Assembly: GCA_903873565.1 (NCBI GenBank)
Contig: CAIQOY010000020.1
Location: 1 to 12,350 of the forward strand
DNA length: 12,350 bases
Source of the DNA: an uncultured Actinomycetes bacterium
GTDB taxonomy: Bacteria > Actinomycetota > Thermoleophilia > Gaiellales > F1-60-MAGs149
Direction of reading: 5' to 3'
A program made the translations under genes and the position numbers. Numbering within the stretch: position 1 is the stretch's first letter; each line of letters opens with the position of its first letter. Below are positions 1 to 7,120 of this stretch, one piece after another. The notes beneath the pieces were generated by a model. That model saw only the letters and a list, made by a program, of their open reading frames with translations. It ran no database searches and was not told where the DNA came from.

Positions 1-668
1 GCGGCCTGGACGGCCAGCATCTGCTCGCCGGCGACGTGGCTCGCGACGCAGATGCCGCCGACGCCGCCGAGCAGCGCGAACGGGAGCACCAGGTCGTCGT
101 TGCCCGCGTAGAGGGCGAGGCGGCCGGCCTCCACGACCTGCCGCGCCTCGTCGAGGTCGGTGACGGCCTGCTTCACGGCGATCACCTGGTCGATCCGGCT
201 GAGCCGGTCGAGGTCCGCCGGGGACAGGTGCAGGACGACCCGCTGGGGGATGTTGTAGAGCACGATCGGCAGGTCGTTCGCGGCGTCCGCCATCGCCTTC
301 ACGTGGGCCTCGATCCCCGCGATCGGCGGCTTGTTGTAGTACGGGGTCACGCTCAGGAAGCCCGCCACGCCGCGGAAGCGCGCGGCCTGGGCGGTCAGGT
401 GGGCCGAGTGCGCGGTGTCGTTCGAGCCGGTGCCGGAGATGACCGGGACGCGGTCGCCGACGGCGCCCGCGACGGCCTCGGTCAGCGCCAGCTTCTCGTC
501 GTCGGTGAGGGTCGAGGCCTCGCCGGTCGTGCCGTGCACGACGATGCCCTCGGAGCCGTGGGCGATCAGGTGCTCGGCGAGGCGCACGGCCTCCTCGAGG
601 TCGATCGCGCCGTCCGCGGAGAACGGCGTGATCATCGCGGTCAGTATGCGGCCGATCGGCGCGCCCAT
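1..668 (-). CDS. dapA: 4-hydroxy-tetrahydrodipicolinate synthase, C-terminus cut by window edge
   Basis: This cytosolic TIM-barrel lyase condenses pyruvate with aspartate semialdehyde, the first committed step of diaminopimelate/lysine synthesis. I translated the reverse strand from the ATG at 668-666. It stays open for 222 codons to the left edge, and the family is about 290-300 residues, so roughly the last quarter is missing. Family landmarks are in order: GTTGEAS (Thr47-Thr48), TPYYNKPP (Tyr111), YNIPQR (catalytic Tyr138 and Arg143), the Schiff-base lysine in AVKQA (Lys166), and YAGNDD followed by GGVGGICVASHVAG. The start is supported by GAAGGGA just upstream. It is the last gene seen in the rpsO-pnp-M16-dapB-dapA cluster, 60 nt after the dapB-like gene. 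All catalytic residues that can be checked are present. Confidence 0.95.
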   Translation of the reverse strand, partial: MGAPIGRILTAMITPFSADGAIDLEEAVRLAEHLIAHGSEGIVVHGTTGEASTLTDDEKLALTEAVAGAVGDRVPVISGTGSNDTAHSAHLTAQAARFRGVAGFLSVTPYYNKPPIAGIEAHVKAMADAANDLPIVLYNIPQRVVLHLSPADLDRLSRIDQVIAVKQAVTDLDEARQVVEAGRLALYAGNDDLVLPFALLGGVGGICVASHVAGEQMLAVQA

Positions 669-709
669 CGGGGTCCCTTCGCTCGGGTCCGCGGCAGCAT
701 ACCCGGCGG

Positions 710-725
710 CCCGCGCCGGCGCGGG
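710..725 (-). other. GC palindrome between dapB-like gene and dapA
   Basis: CCCGCGCCGGCGCGGG is a perfect 16-bp palindrome beginning 3 nt after the dapB-like stop codon and lying within the 60-nt gap before dapA. In RNA it would fold as a 6-bp stem with a CCGG tetraloop. No T tract follows, so it is more likely an mRNA-stabilising or partially attenuating hairpin than a full terminator. In DNA this GC-rich, short palindromes also arise by chance. Confidence 0.3.
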
Positions 726-728
726 GCC

Positions 729-1424
729 TCAGTCGAGGACGCGCTCGAGCCCGACGTGCAGGCCCGGCTCGAGCCCGCCCACCCGGCGGGCGGCGAGCAG
801 CGCACCCGGCACGAAGGCCTCGACGGAGGTCGTCACGTTGCGGATCTCGAGGGTCTGCGCCGGGGCGCCGAAGACCACGCTCTGGTTGGCGACGACGCCG
901 GGCAGGCGCAGGCTCGAGATCGGCGGCCGCGCGCCGGACGCCTCCTCGATCAGGTCCGCGGTGCGCCTCGCGGTGCCGCTCGGCGCGTCGACCGTGTTCA
1001 CGTGGTGCTCCTCGACGATCGCGGCGTCGGGGAGGATCCGCGCCGCCTCGGCGGCGAAGCGCATCATCAGCACCGCGGTGATGGCGAAGTTCGGACAGAA
1101 CAGGACCGGGACGCCGGCCTCCCGCGCCGCGGCATCGACGCGTGCCGTGGCCTCGGCGTCCATGCCGGTCGTGCCCAGCACCATCGGCACGCCCGCCGCG
1201 ATCGCGGCCAGGCAGTGCGGCTCGGCGGCGTCGGGCCGCGTGACGTCGACGACGACGTCGGCCTCCGTCGCGGCGATCGCCTCGGCGAGGGTCGCGAAGC
1301 CCCCGTCGCCCGCCAGCGAGCGCGCGACCCGGCCCGCGAGCACGAGATCGTCGGCCGCGGCGACGGCGGCGCAAATCGGCGCACCGAGGCGCCCCGTCGC
1401 GCCCGACACGAGGACGCGGGTCAC
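729..1424 (-). CDS. dapB: DapB-family dihydrodipicolinate reductase, divergent active site
   Basis: By family this is 4-hydroxy-tetrahydrodipicolinate reductase, the NAD(P)H-dependent step after DapA, cytosolic. It has 231 residues with a GTG start, overlapping the M16 peptidase stop by 4 nt (GTGA); a G-rich stretch upstream can serve as ribosome site. The N-terminal Rossmann motif is VSGATGRLG (6-14). Then come VVVDVTRPDA (57-66), GTTGM (84-88), PNFAI (111-115) and EEHHVNTVDAPSGTA (138-152). The canonical active-site signature is HHxxKxDAPSGTA; here the lysine position is Thr144 (codon ACG). The later conserved segment reads RLPGVVANQSVVF and IRNVTTSVEAF, with Asn, Asn and Val where the actinobacterial family normally has His, His and Arg. 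The loop before it is also short. The fold and synteny support DapB, but normal reductase activity is doubtful. Confidence 0.85.
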   Translation of the reverse strand: MTRVLVSGATGRLGAPICAAVAAADDLVLAGRVARSLAGDGGFATLAEAIAATEADVVVDVTRPDAAEPHCLAAIAAGVPMVLGTTGMDAEATARVDAAAREAGVPVLFCPNFAITAVLMMRFAAEAARILPDAAIVEEHHVNTVDAPSGTARRTADLIEEASGARPPISSLRLPGVVANQSVVFGAPAQTLEIRNVTTSVEAFVPGALLAARRVGGLEPGLHVGLERVLD

Positions 1425-2701
1425 GCGGCGCCCCCCACCGGCTCCCGGAACGCGCCGAGCGCGGCCTCGAAGGCGGCCTCGTCGGGGCCGATCCCGGCCA
1501 CGCAGAGCGCGTCGGGGGCGAACAGCTCGGCGGCCAAGTCGCGGACGTCGGCCTCCGTGACGGCGTCGATCCGGCGCGCCACCTCGTCGTCCTCCATCAG
1601 CGGCACGTCGGAGACGAGGTGGCGGCCGAGCCGCCCCATCCGCGCGACGGTGGAGTCCATGGTCAGGAGCAGGCGCGCCTTGAGGTTGTCGCGGGCGCGC
1701 TCGACCTCGCCGTCGCGGAAGCGGCCGTCGGCGAGGTCGTGGATCTCCGCGGCGGCCACCCCGAGCGCCTCGGCCAGGTTCTCGGTGCGGGTGCCGAGCG
1801 CGAGCCCGACCTGGCCCGTCTCCTGGTAGTAGGTGACGTAGGAGTACACGCTGTAGACGAGGCCGCGCTGCTCGCGGATCTCCTGCCACAGCCGCGACGA
1901 GGCGCCCCCGCCGAGGATCTGGTCGAGCACGGCGAGCGCGAAGCGGCGCTCGTCGGTGCGCCCGATGCCGCGCCCGCCGATGGCGATGTGCGTCTGCTCG
2001 AGGTCGCGCGCCACGAAGGCGCGGCTGCCGGTCGCGGCGACCGCCGGCGGCCGCTCGCGCGCCGCCCCGGGCGCGAGCCCGTCGAAGGCGGCCTCCACGA
2101 GGGCGACGAGGCGGTCGTGCTCGAGGGGCCCGGCGGCGGCCACCACGACCTGGTCGCCCGCGTAGTGGCGGGCGTGGTGCGCGCGCAGCGCGTCCTCGTC
2201 GAGCGCGCCGACGGTGCCGGCCCGGCCCGCGATCGGCCGGCCGATCGCCTGCTCGGGGAACAGGAGCTCGCCGAGCACGTCGTGGACGAGGTCGTCGGGG
2301 GTGTCGTCGTAGAGCGCGAGCTCCTCGAGCACGACCTCGCGCTCGGCCTCGACGTCGTGGAACCCGGGACGGGCCACCATCGAGCCCATGATGTCGAGCG
2401 CCAGCGGGACGTGCTCGGAGAGGACCCGCGCGTGCAGGTCCGTCTCCTCGCGCGAGGTGGCCGCCTGGAGGTCCGAGCCGAAGCGGTCGAAGGCCTCGGC
2501 GATGGCCATCGCGTCGTGGCGGTCCGTGCCCCGGAAGAGCAGGTGCTCGAGCAGGTGGGAGACGCCCGCCACGGGCGCCGCCTCATCGCGCGAGCCGACG
2601 CGCACCCACGCGCCGAGGGCGACGCCGTGCACGTCGGGGCGGAGCTCGCTCGCGACCCTGAGGCCGCTCGCGAGCTCCGTCACCTCGACGCCGGGGCGCA
2701 T
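1421..2701 (-). CDS. M16B family zinc metallopeptidase (processing-peptidase-like)
   Basis: A 426-residue M16 (pitrilysin/mitochondrial processing peptidase-like) protein that probably cleaves peptides or small proteins in the cytosol; its substrate is unknown. The inverted zinc motif HLLEH is at 49-53, followed by LFRGT. The downstream helix REVVLEELALYDD (121-133) supplies the third ligand, Glu126 or Glu127. The C-terminal half carries GGGASSRLWQEIREQRG followed by YSVYSY, the Arg/Tyr pair used in substrate binding, so this single chain has both elements and is probably an active homodimer. Where many relatives have NAxTxxExT, this protein has QAATSREET. The ATG at 2701 lies 10 nt after the pnp stop, and its 3' end overlaps the dapB-like gene. 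An M16 gene next to pnp is a common arrangement in Gram-positive bacteria (PepR/YmxG type). Confidence 0.92.
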   Translation of the reverse strand: MRPGVEVTELASGLRVASELRPDVHGVALGAWVRVGSRDEAAPVAGVSHLLEHLLFRGTDRHDAMAIAEAFDRFGSDLQAATSREETDLHARVLSEHVPLALDIMGSMVARPGFHDVEAEREVVLEELALYDDTPDDLVHDVLGELLFPEQAIGRPIAGRAGTVGALDEDALRAHHARHYAGDQVVVAAAGPLEHDRLVALVEAAFDGLAPGAARERPPAVAATGSRAFVARDLEQTHIAIGGRGIGRTDERRFALAVLDQILGGGASSRLWQEIREQRGLVYSVYSYVTYYQETGQVGLALGTRTENLAEALGVAAAEIHDLADGRFRDGEVERARDNLKARLLLTMDSTVARMGRLGRHLVSDVPLMEDDEVARRIDAVTEADVRDLAAELFAPDALCVAGIGPDEAAFEAALGAFREPVGGAA

Positions 2702-2711
2702 CGCGGCCCCG

Positions 2712-5174
2712 CTACTCCGAGCGGCGCCGGCGGCCGCGGTCGCGGCCCCCGCGCTCGCCGCGGTCGCCGCGATCGCCGTCGTCGCCGCCCCCGTTCGGGA
2801 ACTGCTCCTTGTAGCGCTCGCCGACCGTCTCCGGGGACACCTCGACCCCGTCCTCGATCTTGGCGACCAGCTTGAGGCCGATGCGGCCGCGGTCGGTGTC
2901 GACCTCGGTCACCTCGACGTTGACGATGTCGCCGCGGTCGAGCACCTGGTCGGCCGACGAGATGCGCGTGCCCGGGGCGATCCGGGAGACGTGCAGGAGG
3001 CCGTCCGTGCCCTTGCGCAGCTCGACGAAGGCGCCGAAGTCGGCGGTCTTGACGACGCGCCGCTCGGTGAACACGTCGCCGACCTGGACCGGGCGCATCA
3101 TCTGCTCGATCTGGTCCTTGGCCGCGACCGCCTCCGGGCCGACGCCGTAGATGCGCACGGCGCCGTCCTCCTCGACGTCGATCTGGACCCCGAACTCCTC
3201 CTGGAGCCCGCGGATCGTCTCGCCGCCCTTGCCGATCAGGAGGCCGATCTGCTCCGGCAGGATCTGCGTCTGCAGGACCTGCGGGGCGTGCTCGGAGAGC
3301 TGCTCGCGCGGGGCGGCCAGGGCGGTCGCCATCGTCGAGAGGATGCTCAGCCGGGCGGCCTTGGCGCGGTCGAGGGCGTCCTTCAGGAGCTCCCGGGTGA
3401 CGCCCGTGATCTTGATGTCCATCTGGAGGGCGGTGATGCCCTCCGCGGTGCCGGCGACCTTGAAGTCCATGTCGCCGAGGTGGTCCTCGGCGCCCTGGAT
3501 GTCGGTCAGGATGACGAGGCTCTCGCCCTCCTTGATCAGCCCCATCGCGATGCCCGCGACGGGCGCCTTGATCGGCACGCCGGCGTCCATCAGGGCCAGG
3601 GTCGAGCCGCAGACCGACGCCATCGACGACGACCCGTTCGACTCGAGGATCTCCGAGACGGCGCGCATCGTGTACGCGAACTCGTCCGCGGCCGGCACGA
3701 CGGCGACGAGCGCCCGCTCGGCGAGCGCGCCGTGGCCGATGTCGCGGCGCTTGGGGCCGCGCATGAAGCCGGTCTCCCCGACCGAGAAGGGCGGGAAGTT
3801 GTAGTGGTGGATGTAGCGCTTCGTCGTCTCCAGGGAGAGGTCGTCGATGCGCTGCTCCTCCTTGATGGTCCCGAGGGTGACCAGGGTCAGGGCCTGGGTC
3901 TGGCCGCGGGTGAAGAGCGCCGAGCCGTGGGTGCGCGGCATCACGCCGGCCGCCACCGCGATCGGGCGGATCTCGTTCTCGCCGCGCCCGTCGGGGCGGC
4001 GCTTGTCGACGGCGATCTTGGTGCGCACGATCTGCTTGTAGACCGAGTCGATCGCCGACTTGACGGCGGCCTGGGTGGCGGCGTCGAGCCCGCCGTCCGC
4101 GCCGCCCGGGAAGGGCAGCCGGATCTCCTGCACGATGCGCTCGATCAGCGCGGCGCGCTTAGCCGACTTGAGCTCCTTGGAGTCCTGCTCCGCGTCCGAG
4201 AGGGCGCGGATGTCGGCCTCGAACTGCTCCTGCACGGCGCCCTTGACGGCGGCCGCGCGGCGGCGGTCGGCGATGAAGCCGAGCGCGAACTTGACCTGGG
4301 TGCGGCGCACCATCACGTCCTCGCCCGCGTCGGCGGGGACGGGCGGGCACTCCGCGGCCATCGCCTCGTCGGCGGCCCGCTCGACGCCGGCGATGCCGTG
4401 CTCGGCGATCAGGCGGTCGAAGGAGGCGCCGTAGCGCTCGTCGAGCTCGCGGTCGACGTCGGCGTCGTACCACTTCGGCTTGCCGACCTTCTGCTGGAGC
4501 TCGATCTGCGCGGCGCAGATGCCCTTGATCGTCTCGTGGGCGAGCTCGAGCGCCTCGACCATGCGGTCCTCGGGCACGATGTTCGCGCCGGCCTCGACCA
4601 TGGTGATGGCCTCGGGCGTGCCGCAGACGATCAGGTCCAGGTCGGAGTCGAGCATGTCGGGCATCGACGGGTTGACGCGCAGCTCGCCCTCGATCAGGCC
4701 GATGCGCACGGCGCCGACCGGGCCCGCGAAGGGCAGGGGCGAGATCATCAGCGCCGCGGAGGCGCCGTTCATGGCGAGGATGTCGTGGGAGGTGATCTTG
4801 TCGACGGACAGGACCGTGCCGATCACCTGGACCTCGTTGCGGAAGCCCTTGGGGAACAGCGGCCGGATCGGCCGGTCGATCATGCGCGCGTTGAGGGTGG
4901 CCTTCTCCGTGGCCCGCCCCTCGCGCTTGAAGAAGCCGCCCGGGATCTTGCCGGCGGCGTACATCTTCTCCTCGACGTCGACGGTGAGCGGGAAGAAGTC
5001 CGCGCCGGGGCGGGCCTCCTGCGCTCCCACGACGGTGGAGAGGACGACGGTGTCGCCGCTCTGGACGAGAACCGCCCCGTCGGCCTGCTTGGCGAGCTGT
5101 CCGGTCGCGAAGCGGAGGCTGATGTCCCCCGCGGCGACCTCGACGGCGGTCTCGGTGCCGAGAACGTCACTCAT
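2712..5174 (-). CDS. pnp: Polyribonucleotide nucleotidyltransferase (PNPase)
   Basis: PNPase degrades RNA 3' to 5' by phosphorolysis, or adds tails in reverse, as a homotrimer. It has 820 residues. The first RNase PH domain (about 15-225) carries FFKREGRATEKATLNARMID. A charged helical linker (about 230-390) follows. The second RNase PH domain (about 395-620) has NFPPFSVGETGFMRGPKRRD, DAGVPI and the catalytic EDHLGDMDFK; Asp564, Asp570 and Lys572 correspond to E. coli Asp486, Asp492 and Lys494. A KH domain (about 635-695) has the loop GKGG at 648-651, and an S1 domain (about 698-772) has TADFGAFVEL. The tail (795-820) is rich in Gly, Asp and Arg. It is about 110 residues longer than the E. 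coli enzyme, mostly in the linker and tail. The start at 5174 has GAAGGGAAG about 10 nt upstream. It follows rpsO, as in most bacteria. Confidence 0.98.
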   Translation of the reverse strand: MSDVLGTETAVEVAAGDISLRFATGQLAKQADGAVLVQSGDTVVLSTVVGAQEARPGADFFPLTVDVEEKMYAAGKIPGGFFKREGRATEKATLNARMIDRPIRPLFPKGFRNEVQVIGTVLSVDKITSHDILAMNGASAALMISPLPFAGPVGAVRIGLIEGELRVNPSMPDMLDSDLDLIVCGTPEAITMVEAGANIVPEDRMVEALELAHETIKGICAAQIELQQKVGKPKWYDADVDRELDERYGASFDRLIAEHGIAGVERAADEAMAAECPPVPADAGEDVMVRRTQVKFALGFIADRRRAAAVKGAVQEQFEADIRALSDAEQDSKELKSAKRAALIERIVQEIRLPFPGGADGGLDAATQAAVKSAIDSVYKQIVRTKIAVDKRRPDGRGENEIRPIAVAAGVMPRTHGSALFTRGQTQALTLVTLGTIKEEQRIDDLSLETTKRYIHHYNFPPFSVGETGFMRGPKRRDIGHGALAERALVAVVPAADEFAYTMRAVSEILESNGSSSMASVCGSTLALMDAGVPIKAPVAGIAMGLIKEGESLVILTDIQGAEDHLGDMDFKVAGTAEGITALQMDIKITGVTRELLKDALDRAKAARLSILSTMATALAAPREQLSEHAPQVLQTQILPEQIGLLIGKGGETIRGLQEEFGVQIDVEEDGAVRIYGVGPEAVAAKDQIEQMMRPVQVGDVFTERRVVKTADFGAFVELRKGTDGLLHVSRIAPGTRISSADQVLDRGDIVNVEVTEVDTDRGRIGLKLVAKIEDGVEVSPETVGERYKEQFPNGGGDDGDRGDRGERGGRDRGRRRRSE

Positions 5175-5200
5175 GTGTGGATACTTCCCTTCTGCTGCCA

Positions 5201-5223
5201 GCGGCGCGCGTCCCGCGCGCCGC
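5201..5223 (-). other. Hairpin between rpsO and pnp (attenuator or processing site)
   Basis: GCGGCGCGCG, TCC, CGCGCGCCGC form perfect 10-bp arms around a 3-nt loop, 24 nt past the rpsO stop and 27 nt before the pnp ATG. No T tract follows on the transcribed strand. In E. coli this gap holds a partial terminator and an RNase III stem used in PNPase autoregulation. By position this stem could be analogous, but that is inference. Confidence 0.5.
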
Positions 5224-5247
5224 CATCCGCGTATGACTCGGGCGCCC

Positions 5248-5517
5248 TTAGCGGCGCAGTCCGAGCTCCTTCACGATCGCGCGGTACCGCTCCACGTCCT
5301 CCCGCTGGAGGTACTGGAGCAGGCGCCGGCGGCGGCCCACCATCTTGAGGAGGCCGCGCCGCGAGTGATGGTCGTGCTTGTGGTACCGGAGGTGCTCGGT
5401 GAGCTCGTTGATCCGCGTGGTCAGGAGCGCGATCTGGACCTCGGGGGATCCCGTGTCCGTCGCGCTCTTGCCGTGCTGACCGATGATCTCGGTCTTCTGC
5501 TCGCTGGTCAGGGCCAT
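5248..5517 (-). CDS. rpsO: 30S ribosomal protein S15
   Basis: An 89-residue S15, the normal family length. It binds the 16S rRNA central domain early in 30S assembly. Signature segments are DTGSPEVQIALLTTRI (21-36), LTEHLRYHKHDHHSRRGLL (39-57) and the basic C-terminus GRRRRLLQYLQ followed by RYRAIVKELGLR. The ATG at 5517 is preceded by a near-perfect ribosome site, AAGGAGG (5524-5530), 6 nt away. The stop is TAA. Transcription probably starts in the gap after the glnA terminator hairpin and continues into pnp. S15 commonly represses its own mRNA through leader RNA structure, and a palindrome lies in this leader. Confidence 0.98.
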   Translation of the reverse strand: MALTSEQKTEIIGQHGKSATDTGSPEVQIALLTTRINELTEHLRYHKHDHHSRRGLLKMVGRRRRLLQYLQREDVERYRAIVKELGLRR

Positions 5518-5556
5518 CTGGCGCCTCCTTCTTCCACAGTCGCCCGATCCGCAGCC

Positions 5557-5574
5557 CCGGGGCGATCGCCCCGG
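5557..5574 (-). promoter_or_regulatory. 18-bp perfect palindrome in the rpsO leader
   Basis: CCGGGGCGATCGCCCCGG is a perfect 18-bp palindrome 40 nt upstream of the rpsO ATG and about 26 nt upstream of its ribosome site. As RNA it forms a 7-bp GC stem with a GAUC loop. It may be part of an S15-responsive leader or a dyad bound by a regulator. A weak -10-like TACCGT (5604 to 5599, minus strand, no recognisable -35) would place the whole palindrome in the leader. The structure is visible; its function is inferred. Confidence 0.45.
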
Positions 5575-5636
5575 CAGCCGTCTGGTGGGTCGCCGCGCAC
5601 GGTACCACCCATCCGGGCCCGGGCACGCCGGTTCGG

Positions 5637-5672
5637 CGGCCCGGACCGCACGGAGGCGGGCGGTCCGGGCCG
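5637..5672 (-). terminator. Hairpin downstream of glnA, probable terminator
   Basis: The arms CGGCCCGGACCGC (5637-5649) and GCGGTCCGGGCCG (5660-5672) are exact complements over 13 bp with a 10-nt loop, starting 17 nt past the glnA stop. There is no T tract on the minus strand, as is often the case for terminators in very GC-rich actinobacteria. It separates glnA from the rpsO-pnp transcript. Confidence 0.7.
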
Positions 5673-5689
5673 TCGGCCGTCGGGGAGGC

Positions 5690-7015
5690 CTAGAAGGTCT
5701 CCATGTAGTGCTCGATCTCCCAGCCGTGCACCTGGGCCTGGTAGGCGCGCCACTCGGAGCGCTTCTCGGCCAGGTAGGCCTCGGTGATGTGGGAGCCGAG
5801 GGCGCCGGTCAGGACGGCGTCCGCCTCGAAGGCGTCCAGGGCCATGGACAGGTTGTGCGGCAGGCCCTGGATCTTGAGCTTCTTCGACTCGTCCTCGGTC
5901 AGGTGGTAGATGTTCTGGTTGACCGGCTTCGGCGGCTTCTTGCCCTTCGTGATGCCGTCGAGGCCCGCCGCCAGCATCACCGCGAAGAGCAGGTACGGGT
6001 TAGCCGTGGGGTCCGGGGTGCGCAGCTCGGCGCGCGTCGAGTTGCCGCGCTTGTCCGGGATGCGGATCGCCGCGGAGCGGTTGCCGGGCGACCAGGCGAT
6101 GTAGACCGGCGCCTCGTAGCCCGGCACGAGCCGCTTGTACGAGTTGACGATCGGGTTCGCCAGCGCGGTGATGCCGGGCAGGTGCTCGAGCAGGCCCGCG
6201 ATGTAGCCGTAGGCGGCGTCGGACAGCTGCTCGTCGCCCTTCGGGTCGAAGAAGATGTTCTTCCCGCCCTTCGAGAGCGACTGGTTGCAGTGCATGCCCG
6301 AGCCGTTCTCGCCGAAGATCGGCTTCGGCATGAAGGTGGCGTGCATGCCGTGCTGCGCGGCGATCGAGCGCACCACGTAGCGGAAGGTGATCAGGTTGTC
6401 GGCGCAGGTCAGCGCCTCGTCGTGGCGGAAATCGATCTCATGCTGCCCGATCGCGACCTCGTGGTGCGAGGCCTCGAGGTGGAAGCCCATCTGCACGAGG
6501 GTGTCCTCGATCGCGCGGCGGACCTCCTCGCCCTTGTCCATCGGGCCGACGTCGAAGTAGCCGGCCGTGTCGTGCGGGTCGACGCGGGGCGTGCCGTCGG
6601 CGTCGCGGTTGAAGATGAAGAACTCGGCCTCGGGGCCGACGTTCATCGTGTAGCCGAGCTTCTTGGCCTCGGCGATCATGCCCTTGAGGGCGACGCGCGG
6701 ATCGCCCACGAACGGCGTCCCGTCGGCCTCGGCGACGTCGCAGATGATGCGCGCGACCTGGCCCGAGGAGCCGGCCAGCCACGGGATCACCCGGAAGGTG
6801 TCCATGTCCGGCACGAAGTACATGTCGGAGCGCTCGATCCGCTTGTAGCCGCGGATCGACGAGCCGTCGAACATCATCTCGTTGTCGAGCGCCTTGTCGA
6901 GCTCCTCGACGGGGATCTGCACGTTCTTGAGCTGGCCGTGCAGCTCCGTGAACTGCAGCCGCACGAAGCGCACGTTCTGCGCCTTGCACTTGGCGAGCAG
7001 GTCCTTCTTGGTCAT
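5690..7015 (-). CDS. glnA: Glutamine synthetase, type I (alpha-like)
   Basis: It makes glutamine from glutamate, ammonium and ATP; cytosolic dodecamer in this family. The 441-residue chain has the GSI signature MFDGSSIRG (48-56), metal-binding PEAEFF (128-133) and HHEVAIGQHEIDF (184-196), the ATP motif KPIFGENGSGMHCNQS (231-246), and NSYKRLVPGYEAPVY (291-305) with WSPGNRSAAIRIP (308-320). The ending ALGSHITEAY, KRSEWRAYQAQVHGWE, YMETF and the short length match the Bacillus/archaeal GSI-alpha group rather than the longer GSI-beta enzymes controlled by adenylylation. I chose the ATG at 7015 because GGAGG (7020-7024) lies just upstream. An in-frame ATG at 7030 has no ribosome site. The leader is about 90 nt. 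Confidence 0.97.
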   Translation of the reverse strand: MTKKDLLAKCKAQNVRFVRLQFTELHGQLKNVQIPVEELDKALDNEMMFDGSSIRGYKRIERSDMYFVPDMDTFRVIPWLAGSSGQVARIICDVAEADGTPFVGDPRVALKGMIAEAKKLGYTMNVGPEAEFFIFNRDADGTPRVDPHDTAGYFDVGPMDKGEEVRRAIEDTLVQMGFHLEASHHEVAIGQHEIDFRHDEALTCADNLITFRYVVRSIAAQHGMHATFMPKPIFGENGSGMHCNQSLSKGGKNIFFDPKGDEQLSDAAYGYIAGLLEHLPGITALANPIVNSYKRLVPGYEAPVYIAWSPGNRSAAIRIPDKRGNSTRAELRTPDPTANPYLLFAVMLAAGLDGITKGKKPPKPVNQNIYHLTEDESKKLKIQGLPHNLSMALDAFEADAVLTGALGSHITEAYLAEKRSEWRAYQAQVHGWEIEHYMETF

Positions 7016-7067
7016 GTGGCCTCCGTTCATGCGGCGCCGCCCCACCGGGCACGCCGCGACGGAGAGA

Positions 7068-7087
7068 CGCCACGTCGCGTCGTGGCG
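7068..7087 (-). other. Hairpin in the glnA leader
   Basis: CGCCACG (7068-7074) and CGTGGCG (7081-7087) pair over 7 bp with a 6-nt loop, within the inferred glnA 5' leader. A second short palindrome, GCGGCGCCGC, lies at 7031-7040, close to the ribosome site. The two could shape glnA translation. I do not recognise a known glutamine riboswitch here. Confidence 0.3.
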
Positions 7088-7111
7088 GGCCCCATCGCCA
7101 GCCACGCCGCC

Positions 7112-7120
7112 AAGATAGCA
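7112..7120 (-). promoter_or_regulatory. glnA: Extended -10 promoter for glnA
   Basis: Read on the minus strand, 7120 to 7112 is TGCTATCTT: an extended TGn followed by TATCTT, matching TAnnnT. No -35 hexamer is recognisable, which fits an extended -10 promoter. The start point would be near 7105, giving a leader of about 90 nt. It is one of the few AT-containing stretches in the intergenic region. Confidence 0.5.

Noticed and set aside
36..1829. Plus-strand open frame of 597 codons
   Set aside because: It runs antisense to dapA, the dapB-like gene and the M16 gene, with a repetitive Arg/Gly/Val/Asp composition and no recognisable motif. It is a shadow caused by high GC.
1425..1889. Longer form of the dapB-like protein starting within the M16 gene
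   Set aside because: The extension is Arg/Gly/Pro-rich and out of frame with the M16 coding sequence. The Rossmann beta-strand begins right after the GTG at 1424.
2388..5348. Plus-strand open frame of 986 codons opposite pnp
   Set aside because: Low-complexity Leu/Asp/Gly/Arg translation without domains. The minus strand encodes an unmistakable PNPase.
5561..5570. GCGATCGC within the palindrome as a cyanobacterial HIP1 repeat
   Set aside because: I noticed only this copy as part of a larger dyad, the gene content is not cyanobacterial, and the octamer is common by chance in GC-rich DNA.
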